From NCBI RefSeq assembly GCF_001625305.1, contig NW_017804620.1:83113-147112 (forward strand): DNA of 64,000 bases. Reading direction: 5' to 3'. The translations under genes were made by a program, and so were the position numbers. The notes beneath the pieces are model-generated. The model searched no databases. It was not told the origin of the DNA and saw only the letters and a list, made by a program, of their open reading frames with translations. The DNA comes from Branchiostoma belcheri. Lineage: Eukaryota > Chordata > Leptocardii > Amphioxiformes > Branchiostomatidae. Positions 26,101 to 31,453 of the stretch are shown in pieces (position 1 is the stretch's first letter; the number at the start of each line of letters is the position of its first letter).

Positions 26101-27748
26101 CTGCAGAAGCCTGTTTGTTAGCGAGTATTCTTACCATGTTTTTATTCTGTTTCCAGGTTGGTACGAGGAGGTACATGGCTCCTGAGGTCCTAGAGGGAGC
26201 GATCAACTTCAACAGGGACGCGTTCCTCAGGATCGACATGTACGCCTTCGGGCTGGTGCTCTGGGAAATCGTCTCTCGATGCTCCGCCGTAGACGGTACG
26301 TTCTTGTTTGTTCTTGTTGAATTATTTGTTTGTTAAAAGTATATTTTAAAAGTATGAAGTGACTTGAGTTTGGTCCCTCTAGCAGCATGTTAACACTTCT
26401 TTTCCCCAAACATTCTCAGGTCCTGTTAATGAGTACCAGTTCCCATTTGAGGAGCTGTAGTAGCTGTAGTAGCTGTACAGTAACTATACAGTAGATGTTT
26501 ATGTTTGTTTGTTTGTTTGTTTGTTTGTTCCAGGCCCAGTGGATGAGTACCAGTTGCCATTTGAGCAGCTGTAGTAGCTGTAGTAGTGTACAGTACAGTA
26601 GACATACAGTAGCTGTACAGTAGATGTTTACGTGTTTATGTTTGACCCAGGCCCAGTGGATGAGTACCAGTTGCCATTTGAGGCTTGTTATGGTACTTCT
26701 GGTTTTGATATCTCAGGAGATGTACAGTTGTCGTAGTAGATGTAGGACATGTACAGTAGACATACAGTAGTGTACAGTAGAAGCTAACGTTTGTATGTGT
26801 ATTTTCTACAGGCCCAGTGGATGAGTACCAGTTGCCATTTGAGGAGGAGATCGGGCAGCATCCCACCCTGGAGGACATGCAGGAGGTCGTAGTTCACAAG
26901 AAGATGCGGCCTCAGTTCAGGGAGACCTGGCTCAAACATCAGGTGGGTTTTAGCATGAAAGTTCATCTGAGTTGGTAAATTACAAAACAGGAAACAAACT
27001 GTTTTGTTGTGGGGTCGTGTGGCATAGCGGCAGAGTGCACGACTCGGAACCTAGAGGTCCCGGGTTCAAGTCCTGACATGCCACCGACCTTTTGCCCTTG
27101 GGAAAGGCACTTAACACGACTTTCCTCACTTCGCTCAGGTGAAAATGAGTATTGTATTGTCCCGTGTTGGTGGCGTTAATATAAGTTGAAAAAAGTTGAG
27201 TGTGCCGTCACTACGTTTTGGGATTAGATGTTGGAATAACAAAAACAAAAAAAAATTTGTTGATGTTGTAGGGGTTGGAGAGCCTGTGCTTTAGGAGTGC
27301 ACCTGTTAAACTACGGGTTTGTTTGTTTGTTTGTTTGTTTATTTGTTTAGGGGCTGGAGATCCTGTGTGAGACGATTGAGGAGTGTTGGGACCACGATGC
27401 GGAGGCCCGTCTGTCCGCCGGCTGTGTGTAACACTGTTGTTTGTTTGTTTGTGTATGGGCTGGAGATCCTTTGTGAGACGATTGAGGAGTGTTGGGACCA
27501 CGATGCGGAGGCCCGCCTGTCCGCCGGCAGTGTGTAACACTGTTGTTTGTTTGTTTGTTTAGGGGCTGGAGATCCTTTGCGAGACGATTGAGGAGTGTTG
27601 GGACCACGATGCGGAGGCTCGCCTGTCCGCCGGCTGTGTGGAGGAGAGGCTGGTGCAGCTGAGCAGAACAGTCAACGTCACTACCTCAAACCCCGTCGTG
27701 GACATCACCGCTAACCAGCAGACACCCCCCAAGGAGTCCAGCCTATGA
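1721..27748 (+). CDS. ACVR2: Activin receptor type II, transmembrane Ser/Thr kinase (12 coding exons)
   Basis: Coding exons: 1721-1772, 14157-14244, 14761-14863, 15952-16111, 17393-17535, 20318-20473, 21185-21352, 25192-25313, 25698-25812, 26157-26295, 26812-26942, 27563-27748. All introns are GT-AG and all phases agree, giving 520 residues, close to the ~513 of vertebrate ACVR2A/B. Order: signal peptide (1-24), cysteine-rich three-finger ectodomain (about 25-120), one membrane span (about 152-173), kinase (about 199-490), C-tail ending PPKESSL. The family binds activin, GDF and BMP ligands at the plasma membrane and phosphorylates type I receptors, which signal through SMADs. No GS box precedes the kinase, as expected for a type II receptor. 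The start ATG at 1721 has A at -3 and opens a clear signal peptide. It is probably the single orthologue of vertebrate ACVR2A and ACVR2B. Confidence 0.96.
2677..2861. mobile_element. Foldback MITE with exact 9-bp target-site duplication
   Basis: An 185-bp near-palindrome begins TAGCCTCTACC and ends GGTAGAGGCTA. Its arms pair over about 70 bp (CGCGGATCGCTGGAAAA against TTTTCCAGCGATCCGCG). It is flanked by identical CAGCGCAAG at 2668-2676 and 2862-2870. A 9-bp duplication points to a Mutator-like transposase, though no protein is encoded. Confidence 0.9.
4560..4866 (-). repeat. Six tandem copies of a ~50-bp LINE 3'-tail unit
   Basis: The unit, read on the minus strand, is roughly AGCTGGTGTGTTACGCC, then GAAAGGCGGTTATACCGG, then CTATACAGATACAG. 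It occurs about six times with small changes. The same unit occurs once or twice at the end of related LINE fragments at 5884, 13172, 22395, 39481 and 51862, so this is an expanded LINE tail rather than an independent satellite. The 86- to 112-codon open frames across it are repeat artefacts. Confidence 0.85.
4867..5150 (-). mobile_element. LINE (non-LTR retrotransposon) 3' fragment with ORF2 C-terminus
   Basis: On the minus strand a short frame at 4937-5137 contains [20 protein letters not shown], the typical C-terminal motif of LINE ORF2 proteins ([14 protein letters not shown]-type). It is followed downstream by the GC-rich TAGCTGCCGCCGCGCC segment and then the tandem tail. It is 5'-truncated and degenerate. 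Confidence 0.75.
5849..5935 (+). mobile_element. LINE 3'-tail fragment
   Basis: ATAGCCAGCTGCCGCCGCGC through one tail unit ending CTATACAGATACAGACAC. The plus-strand orientation is opposite to the copy at 4560. Only the 3' end is present, as expected for a severely 5'-truncated LINE insertion. Confidence 0.75.
6207..6356 (-). mobile_element. Short interspersed element flanked by 13-bp direct repeats
   Basis: TAAACTGAACTTT occurs at 6194-6206 and again at 6357-6369, bracketing a 150-bp element. Read on the minus strand it begins CGTCGATGAAGGTTAGACAT and contains CAAGCAACTGGATATGG. Related copies with 12-13 bp duplications lie at 17098 and 55303. The long duplication is more like LINE-driven insertion than a cut-and-paste transposon. 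Confidence 0.75.
7430..7600 (+). mobile_element. tRNA-derived SINE (degenerate)
   Basis: An exact Pol III B box GGTTCGAATCC lies at 7499-7509, followed by a CTTTGGGAAAGACACTTTACA tail block shared with the copies at 27010 and 61466. The A box is poorly preserved. Located in ACVR2 intron 1. Confidence 0.6.
7921..7992. repeat. Three tandem ~25-bp units
   Basis: GAGTTGCTACATNACAAAGCT is repeated three times in a row. Short non-coding minisatellite. Confidence 0.8.
8186..8277. mobile_element. 92-bp palindromic MITE with exact 9-bp TSD
   Basis: Starts TAGCCTGGATGCCAGACCC and ends GGGTCTGGAACCCAGGCTA. The centre is GATATTTTGTGTCC-type sequence on both arms. ACTATTCAG flanks it at 8177-8185 and 8278-8286. 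Same TAGCCTGG/CCAGGCTA ends as the element at 46808. Surrounding sequence (8297-8324 and 8949-8977) also contains an inverted pair TATGATCATAGCCTGAAAAA, perhaps an older element. Confidence 0.92.
9580..9915. mobile_element. Non-autonomous element with internal GTGCAC-rich inverted repeats
   Basis: Contains repeated TTGGGTGCAC segments in both orientations and ends in TTTCCAGCCCTG. The same element, inverted, is at 24832-25148, whose ends are AGGGCTGGAAAT and ATTTTGAGCCCT. It looks like a hAT-type MITE (AGGGCT ends). No coding sequence. Confidence 0.65.
10224..10416. mobile_element. Hairpin (foldback) element, intact copy
   Basis: A left arm beginning GGTACTCTCCAAGCAGAGG pairs with a right arm ending CCTCTGCTTGTAGAGTACC. 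The arms run through TTTTTTGCACTGGAATTTTT and its complement around 10290-10340. Single arms of this family occur at 1-300, near 13055-13170 and near 31260-31350. Confidence 0.8.
11920..12385. repeat. Tandem repeat, ~185-bp unit, about 2.5 copies
   Basis: AGTCATAATCNTGTAACAAT, then CCTTGCCAGTGCTAG, AGTTTCTCCCA, CCACACATGCC and GTCCTTGGTCAATGATT recur in order starting near 11925, 12105 and 12282. The middle copy carries an internal triplication of AGCTAGTGCTAGTCCTA. Confidence 0.75.
12386..12610 (-). mobile_element. Dispersed repeat with AGGCCTAGG ends
   Basis: Matches, in inverse orientation, the repeats at 61965-62250 and 62588-62800. Shared blocks are the CACTCAGGTGTCAGATCA type, GACATGTCACAAGAATTTTTC, and CCTAGGCCT at the ends. 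Function unknown; non-coding. Confidence 0.65.
12620..12900 (-). mobile_element. Dispersed repeat (family with GGATGTCATCCATAAAATTT)
   Basis: The same ~240-bp sequence occurs inverted at 16880-17240 and 30776-31015, and as a fragment at 31150-31190. Shared blocks include CAGCAAGTAAATTTTATGGA, GACTCCAAATCTAATGCGAG, CAATCATTGTACAAATG and GGAACATCACATA. Non-coding; class unknown. Confidence 0.75.
13172..13460 (-). mobile_element. LINE 3' end, 5'-truncated
   Basis: One tail unit (CTGTATAGCCGGTATAACCG) is followed by the CGCAGGCACGCGGCGCAGCG block and by a minus-strand remnant of the ORF2 C-terminus ([19 protein letters not shown]). It parallels the better copy at 22395. A tandem duplication of ~175 bp (CCTTTGGCCCCATTTTGAG-type blocks) follows at 13569-13860. 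Confidence 0.75.
14157..16111 (+). CDS. ACVR2: ACVR2 exons 2-4: ligand-binding ectodomain
   Basis: Exons 14157-14244, 14761-14863 and 15952-16111 encode residues 18-134. Cysteines at 29, 35, 42, 51, 65, 83 and 90 lead to the CCCEGNLCN block that marks the three-finger fold of TGF-beta receptors. KNES and NTT are candidate N-glycosylation sites. [10 protein letters not shown] is the conserved stretch after the KNES site. Boundaries rest on AG/GT sites and phases 1, 2, 0, 1. Confidence 0.95.
14276..14454. mobile_element. Foldback MITE (CTAGAGCTTTCGACCA family) in ACVR2 intron 2
   Basis: A left arm with CCAACACAAAAA, then CTCACCTAGAGCTTTCGACC, pairs with a right arm with GGTCAAAAGCTCTAGGTGAG, then TTTTTTGTGTTGG. 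Related copies lie at 25325-25530, 29986-30287 and 53662-53863. The inner part carries CTTCCTCAGTAGACTGACCC. Confidence 0.8.
15382..15860. repeat. Tandem duplication, ~355-bp period, in ACVR2 intron 3
   Basis: TGACAGTTCCTGAATGTT, CTGCTCTCAGGCTNNTCAAA and GTAGCTACATGTAATACAAT, ending in ACACTTCTTGCT, occur at about 15382-15503 and again at 15738-15857. Non-coding; about 90% similar by eye. Confidence 0.8.
16158..16211 (+). pseudogene. Ghost copy of the 3' edge of ACVR2 exon 4
   Basis: Directly after a TG microsatellite (16137-16157), 54 bases repeat the end of exon 4 (TAACCAACACTTTGACCA, then CCCATCCCACAGCCAGATAG) with about five changes, including its own donor GTATGT at 16212. There is no acceptor of its own. 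The real exon 4 ends 47 bases upstream. Confidence 0.9.
16880..17240 (+). mobile_element. Dispersed repeat interrupted by a nested element
   Basis: Plus-strand copy of the family at 12620 and 30776. It is split by the insertion at 17098-17215. The uninterrupted copy at 30776 shows the joined sequence, proving the order of insertion. Confidence 0.8.
17098..17215 (+). mobile_element. Nested short element with 13-bp duplication
   Basis: Begins CGTCGATGAAGGTTAGACAT and ends TTTTTTTGGCA. Its interior is a hairpin of CAAGCAACTGGATATGAT and ATCATATCCAGTTGCTTC-type arms. TAAGAAACAAACA flanks it at 17085-17097 and 17216-17228. Confidence 0.88.
17393..17535 (+). CDS. ACVR2: ACVR2 exon 5: transmembrane segment
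   Basis: Residues 135-182. A hydrophobic run around [18 protein letters not shown] (about 156-173) is followed by the basic stop-transfer KRHK. It exits in phase 0 at GTGAGC. Two truncated downstream copies of this exon's 3' edge exist (17871-17918, 18643-18666). Confidence 0.93.
17871..17918 (+). pseudogene. Ghost copy of the 3' edge of ACVR2 exon 5 (first)
   Basis: GTTCTACATGTACAAAGGGC and AAGTCTGAACACATACAG followed by GTGAGA reproduce the end of exon 5 (FYMYK.HKSEHIQ) with its donor. No acceptor precedes it; a poly-G run does. Confidence 0.9.
18643..18666 (+). pseudogene. Ghost copy of the 3' edge of ACVR2 exon 5 (second, older)
   Basis: CGGCACAAGACTGAGCATGT then GCAG, followed by GTAGGG, encodes RHKTEHVQ against RHKSEHIQ in exon 5. 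The changes keep the frame and are mostly conservative. Short, so less certain than the first copy. Confidence 0.6.
18795..19180. mobile_element. hAT-like remnant (CAGGGCTCGA end)
   Basis: CAGGGCTCGATGGCCACTGG starts a non-coding segment with GGGACA-rich repeats, typical of hAT-derived MITE ends. No matching right end or duplication could be fixed. Nearby open frames at 19027-19684 resemble nothing known. The rest of intron 5 holds only A/T-rich repeated motifs. Confidence 0.4.
20101..20157. repeat. (TG)n microsatellite in ACVR2 intron 5
   Basis: An uninterrupted TG run of roughly 27 units with degenerate TG/AG flanks up to about 20230. It ends about 160 bases before the exon 6 acceptor. Confidence 0.95.
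20318..27748 (+). CDS. ACVR2: ACVR2 exons 6-12: serine/threonine kinase and C-tail
   Basis: The kinase begins in exon 6 after a proline-rich linker. The glycine loop is [11 protein letters not shown] (209-219) and the ATP-binding lysine is in VAVK (K229). Exons 8-9 join across a split arginine to give AHRDFKSKN (catalytic D332); ADFGLA carries D350; GTRRYMAPE is the activation/APE segment (371-379). Exon 10 has [22 protein letters not shown], exon 11 [17 protein letters not shown], exon 12 [17 protein letters not shown]. All catalytic residues are present, so it should be active. The last residues ESSL resemble a class I PDZ ligand, as in vertebrate ACVR2A. Confidence 0.95.
20788..20975 (+). 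pseudogene. Two ghost copies of the 3' edge of ACVR2 exon 6
   Basis: Copy one (20788-20860) reads [20 protein letters not shown], against [20 protein letters not shown] in exon 6, and keeps a donor GTACTA. Copy two (about 20929-20975) keeps GTGTGGAAAGCACATATTAC before GTAAGT. Both are preceded by the same intron words (CCAGAAAATATGGT, AAGTATTNGTAGCT), so the duplicated unit includes intron. Confidence 0.82.
21061..21141 (+). pseudogene. Ghost copy of the 5' edge of ACVR2 exon 7 with acceptor
   Basis: After ATAATTTCAG the sequence encodes [14 protein letters not shown], matching [14 protein letters not shown] of exon 7, then diverges to a TAA at 21139-21141. Phase fits exon 6, so use of this acceptor would truncate the kinase after the ATP-binding lysine. 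The genuine exon begins 124 bases on. Confidence 0.85.
21722..23133. mobile_element. TA-flanked non-autonomous DNA transposon, split by a LINE
   Basis: Ends are TACCTTCGCCAA and TTGGCGAAGGTA, an inverted repeat with a TA at each edge (Tc1/mariner-like target). The uninterrupted sister at 45234-46129 is about 900 bp. Shared internal blocks include repeated TTATGCAAAT(T/G)AGGTC segments and AGATATCAAAACCGGAAGTT. Tail region has a (GACA)n run. Lies in ACVR2 intron 7. Confidence 0.82.
22395..22894 (-). mobile_element. LINE 3' end inserted in the TA element, 7-bp TSD
   Basis: CTGAATC flanks it at 22388-22394 and 22895-22901. The minus strand encodes an ORF2 C-terminus (22489-22854) with [19 protein letters not shown] and [20 protein letters not shown]. 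It ends in the hairpin tail unit and a (GATACA)n-like tract. About 500 bp, 5'-truncated, with no reverse transcriptase core. It is the best copy of the family in this window. Confidence 0.88.
23710..24579. mobile_element. 870-bp TA-flanked element with perfect 12-bp inverted ends
   Basis: TACCTCCGGGTA at 23710-23721 is exactly complementary to TACCCGGAGGTA at 24568-24579. Two similar internal segments (about 23980-24090 and 24400-24480) share CACCATCTACAGCCCA. Open frames inside (23773-24210, minus) reflect this internal repeat and match no transposase I know. Confidence 0.85.
24832..25148. mobile_element. hAT-like MITE, inverse copy of the element at 9580
   Basis: AGGGCTGGAAATACTGGGTG to ATGAATTTTGAGCCCT. 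GTGCACC-rich inverted segments fill the interior. Flanks GCTGCAGC and GCTGTAGA are a plausible decayed 8-bp duplication. It ends just before exon 8 of ACVR2. Confidence 0.65.
25325..25530. mobile_element. Foldback MITE of the CTAGAGCTTTCGACCA family
   Basis: TCATCTAGAGCTTTCGACCA, GTCTTCCTCAGTAGACTGAC and a second half with TACCTTTGACCCAGTGTTGA and GTCACACTTCAAAGAAG. The interior combines modules also seen at 29986-30287. In ACVR2 intron 8. Confidence 0.7.
25601..25670 (+). pseudogene. Ghost copy of the 5' edge of ACVR2 exon 9 with acceptor
   Basis: GTTTTTCAG precedes 34 bases identical to the start of exon 9 ([11 protein letters not shown]), then an unrelated frame to TAA 25668-25670. Intron words before it (TTATCACAGATATTAT, TTTCTTGTTGTTT) also precede the true exon at 25698, so a ~98-bp unit spanning intron and exon was duplicated. 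Confidence 0.92.
26420..26736 (+). pseudogene. Three ghost copies of the 5' edge of ACVR2 exon 11, each with acceptor and stop
   Basis: Copies begin at 26420, 26534 and 26651, each after a CAG acceptor. In the phase set by exon 10 they read [26 protein letters not shown] and [15 protein letters not shown], with stops at 26458, 26572 and 26734. The true exon starts at 26812. Spacer DNA is GTAGTAGCTGTA-type minisatellite and (TTTG)n. Confidence 0.92.
27010..27200 (+). mobile_element. tRNA-derived SINE in ACVR2 intron 11
   Basis: A box TGGCATAGCGGC at 27020-27031 and B box GGTTCAAGTCC at 27063-27073, spaced as in tRNA genes, then CCTTGGGAAAGGCACTTAAC and GACTTTCCTCACTTCGCTC. Similar tails at 7540, 56070 and 61505. 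It lacks a cloverleaf complete enough to be a tRNA gene. Confidence 0.8.
27351..27431 (+). CDS. Alternative terminal exon of ACVR2 (ghost 12a)
   Basis: Preceded by TTTGTTTAG and in phase with exon 11, it encodes [20 protein letters not shown] then LSAGCV and stops at TAA 27429-27431. It would end the kinase at the same point as exon 12 but omit the last 35 residues with the ESSL tail. It may be a real alternative end or a duplication remnant; the true exon 12 lies 212 bases downstream. Confidence 0.45.
   Translation, partial: GLEILCETIEECWDHDAEARLSAGCV
27460..27540 (+). pseudogene. Second exon-12 copy without an acceptor (ghost 12b)
   Basis: Almost identical to 12a, with the same TAA after SAGSV, but the base before GGGCTGG is T (GTATGGGCTGG), so the AG acceptor is lost. 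12a, 12b and exon 12 are three tandem copies of a ~105-bp unit including (TTTG)n. Confidence 0.88.
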
Positions 27749-28280
27749 GAACACGCATCTCAAGACACCGCGGAAGGAGATAGAGGGGTGACGGGGGTGG
27801 GGGGCGATACGACACGAAAAACTGACACAACTACAGAGACTGCCGCAAAAAAAGGGTGTATATAGAACGTTGGCGGCGGTTTTCTCTGTACAAAAAACTT
27901 CCTTCAGGTAGCATGGAAATTATACGACAACGTACGAACGAACGATCACACTTAAGAAATCTCTCTCTCTCTTTCTCTCTCTTCTCTCTCGTTCTCTCAC
28001 TACACTCACACACACATACACCTCAGCCAGGGATTGGCCTCTGACCTCCGACCTTTAACCCAGCCAGGGACTCACCTCTGACCTGGCCAGGACTTCACCC
28101 CTGACCTTTGTGAACCAGGAAATACCTCAGCTCCACGCCTTGTCTCTGATTGGTTAATATCGGTGACATGGCGAGAATTTACGGTCAGAAGGATTCAGAC
28201 AGCCCGGGCGATAAGACCAGGGAAAATAAATAAATAAATAAATAATACTAATAAATAATAATTCAATGTAAATATTTATG
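27749..28280 (+). other. ACVR2 3' UTR with polyadenylation signals
   Basis: Non-coding sequence after TGA 27746-27748 includes a TC-rich tract (27960-27998) and overlapping AATAAA signals from 28225 (AAAATAAATAAATAAATAA). Cleavage is expected within about 30 bases after these. Inferred; no transcript data. Confidence 0.6.
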
Positions 28281-28457
28281 TCGCCTTCCGCTAGGGGAAG
28301 GGGGGGTTAACGATATAACGTGTCATGATGACGTCTGCGCCTGTACATGGCTGAAAACATCTTCAGTGTACATTCTTCAGATTCTCTCGCTTGTAGATCA
28401 GCCTAAAATTAACGTCGTTTGCGTGGAGTTAACGACTCTGTAGAGTGACAGACAACG

Positions 28458-28975
28458 GGGTTCGAAATACTTTTTTTTCAGGTTGCCCAGTGCCTGTGGG
28501 CAACTCACTGTAAGTGGGCAACCTAAGCCAAAACCTAGGCTGTCCAGAAATATGTCAGGTTGTCCGGTAGTTTCAGGTTGCCCAGTGCCTGTGGGCAACT
28601 TACTGTAAGTGGGCAACCTAAGCCAAAAACTAGGCTGCACATCAACATTTCAGGTTGTCCTGTAGTTTCAGGTTGCCTACTGGGAAACCTGATCCAAAAG
28701 CTAGGTTGTCCACTTTGATTATTCAGTTTGTTGTCAACACTGGCTGTTTATTTTCAAGCAGTAAGCCAGGCTACCTGTGAAGGCATCGCTCACATGCTGG
28801 CTGCGGCAGGACACAGCGACTGTGTTTTCAGTGATAAACTTTATTGAAAATGTTGATTTCTGCGCAAAAAAAAGGAATAACTTTTGCTCTGGGCAACCTA
28901 GCATCTCAATAAGTCGCACAGAATTTGAACATCGAACTTGTGAACTTGTGCGGCAAGAGCGGGTATTTCGAACCC
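28458..28975. mobile_element. hAT-like element with perfect 13-bp TIR and internal tandem repeat
   Basis: GGGTTCGAAATAC at 28458-28470 is exactly complementary to GTATTTCGAACCC at 28963-28975. Inside, a ~93-bp unit (CAGGTTGCCCAGTGCCTGTG, AAGTGGGCAACCTAAGCC) is repeated about 2.5 times. No target duplication was recognisable. It lies just beyond the ACVR2 3' UTR. Confidence 0.75.
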
Positions 28976-29985
28976 TGTAACATCTTTTCCTTGTTGGTAG
29001 GAAAAAAAATCACGATGTACTAATCGGTAACTTCCATGGCATAACCCGCTGTTGTATCTATAAAGCTACAAGTTTTTTTTTGATAGTAGAGAATGTAAAA
29101 TTGTGTAAATCTTTCTGAGGGGGTTATCCATTTTTTTTCAGTGGTGTGAGTACGTAGGTCTAGGAGAAAGTTATGTTATTTGTATGGCTGTAGGTGGTGG
29201 CAGATGTACAAATGTGTGTGAGTTTACCATTATATGGTAGGTGTAAGGAAAAAATACGTGCCCGAGAAAAAATACAAGTCTTTCTTGTCACGAAAGTAGT
29301 AGTGAAGATACCTTAGACATGCTCCAAATACATCAGGGCTTGAAACTCAGAGATCTAATGCTACCCTCAACTGCCATATTATATTACATTGTACATCAAT
29401 GTTTGGACACTGGATACAAAAATGAACAAATGCTCTTATATATGTAAAGAAAGACTTCGCTACTACTAATAGTAACACTTAAGGGCACTATGACAACTTC
29501 CTTAATTTTGAAATATGAAATGTTTAAGAAAGTTAAGATTTTTACCGCCACGTTTGATATTGATAAGAAAAAATAGATGTGAGTTGTCCGACTTTGTCTT
29601 TCCAGTTTCCGATGAACTAACTGCTGACATTTGGCGCAAAATTTTCAGGTATTATGAAGACAGGAATTCGGAAATATGATAGTTTCCGCTGATGGGTGCA
29701 CCTCGCGAAATGAACTGTACGCTAGTCCCTCCATTTTGCAATGTACAAAGAAAAAAAAAACGGGAGGAGAGATAGAACGTCGGGGACTAAAATTTATGTA
29801 TATGAGAAGAAAGAGGGAGAATCTCACTAGGAATGTGTACTGCCGTTAAATAAGCAGGACAAAAGAGTTTTTATTCTGACAGGTGTAGACTTCTTTGTGA
29901 AGAAGTAAGAAGCATGTACAGGGGTTCCAATATATAGGTTGTCTTCTTGTATTCTACAACAAAATGTAGAGGTCAACTTATCTTG
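28976..29985. other. Intergenic, nothing recognised
   Basis: AT-rich sequence with no convincing ORF, repeat or RNA. A 60-codon frame at 29645-29827 is not supported by anything. Confidence 0.6.
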
Positions 29986-30287
29986 CAAGTTCATCTGTGT
30001 TGGTAGTTACATGTTAGAGTTAGAGCTTTTGTGGCAACACAAGGGATTGTTCTCACCTAGAGCTTTCGACCAGTCAATCTGAGAAGGGTGAAAGAGGCTA
30101 TTTACATCAGGGCCCTTTACTCAAATCTTCACTGGATACCTTTGACCCAGTGTTGACATCACACTTCTGAGAAGCCATGTGACAAGCCTCACTGGGTCAG
30201 TCTACTGAGGAAGACCAGAGTGACTGGTCGAAAGCTCTAGGCGAGAACATTTCTTTGTGTTGGAACAAAAGTTTTAACTCTAAACAT
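29986..30287. mobile_element. Foldback element with ~14-bp imperfect direct flanks
   Basis: AAGTTCATCTGTGTTGGTAG start, CTCACCTAGAGCTTTCGACC and its complement GGTCGAAAGCTCTAGGCGAG as arms. Flanks AGAGGTCAACTTAT (29968) and AGTGGTCAACCTAT (30288) differ at two positions. The next stretch 30304-30775 holds only a poly-C run and simple sequence. Confidence 0.7.
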
Positions 30288-30775
30288 AGTGGTCAACCTA
30301 TACTATCGGGGAAGGCGGTATTTCAAAGGGTGGGGGGAATAAAAATCTTACATCTGTAAATACCGAAAAACACAAGCGTCTATTTTAACATTAGCTCACC
30401 CCCCGACTCACTGACTCCCCCCCCCCCTAGTTTATTATGGTAAGCGTCTTTTGTATTGTAAAAGCTATGCCAAAAAGTATTCAATGTAATTAATATACTG
30501 CACGGAAACGTCATTAACTTTAATTTACACCAGGCGTAGTAATGATGGTTGTAAGAGTAGAAGATTATGATGACGAAAATGATTGATGATGATAACCATG
30601 TATGTAAAGGTAATTAAAATTCGGTAGCTTTTACGTTTTCCTCTATTTTTACGTTTGGGCGTAAATACATACCTCCTAGAGACATGTTAACAGTATTGTG
30701 ACAATTAAAATATAGTCTTTCAAGAGTCGGTCTATGACTTTCCTTCTTTGTGTACTTGTTACTATAAGATTTGAT

Positions 30776-31015
30776 AAGGCCACAGCAAGTAAATTTTATG
30801 GATGACATCCTCCACAGACTCCAAATCTAGTGCGAGCGGGCGGGAAAAAAAAGGCCGAAAAAAACAATGTTCCTACATTTTAAAATGTTGACTCAATCAT
30901 TGTACAAATGGTTTTGATTCATTGGGAACATCACATACACAGTCAGCATCACATATCACTGCATCAAAGTAAGGAACAGAACATTAAATTAGAGCCTTTT
31001 CTTGTCTCTTCTCTT
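30776..31015 (+). mobile_element. Dispersed repeat, uninterrupted copy
   Basis: Same family as 12620 and 16880 (CCACAGCAAGTAAATTTTAT, GGGAACATCACATACACAG). A shorter related fragment follows at 31150-31190 (GATGTCATCCATAAAATTA). Confidence 0.75.
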
Positions 31016-31453
31016 CATAGTTATCTGTCATCCACCTTCCGGCATGGCAACAGATATCTTTGTCCATTTTCGGTATGTTGACCACTGTCAGAAGGCAACA
31101 AAATTTCTTTTTTTTTTCTCACAAAATCAGGCGAAAATTAATGCGCGCGCTGATGTCATCCATAAAATTAAGGCGGTGAGGCCTAATCTCCAAGCAGATA
31201 TTTTGATGGCTGAATAACAGCACTAGTATTAGATAGGTCCGTTTCAAATACGCAAGGTAGTATCCATAAAAAAAATATACCAGTACAAAAGAGATAAACT
31301 GATATAAAAGCCCAAAAGCATGAACAAAAGACAAAACCTCTGCTTGGAGAACAACTTGTAATCAGTTTTGTTGATAAGGGATGCCGAAGAGCTGTTCCCA
31401 CAAATTCAGTACGTAAATATATTGTATTTTGGAAATAATATTCTAACGTCTAT

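Noticed and set aside
27010-27090. Functional tRNA gene
   Set aside because: A and B boxes are present, but acceptor and anticodon stems do not pair properly and the sequence continues into a SINE tail.
27460-27540. Second alternative terminal exon for ACVR2
   Set aside because: The base before GGGCTGG is T, so no AG acceptor exists; listed as a ghost only.
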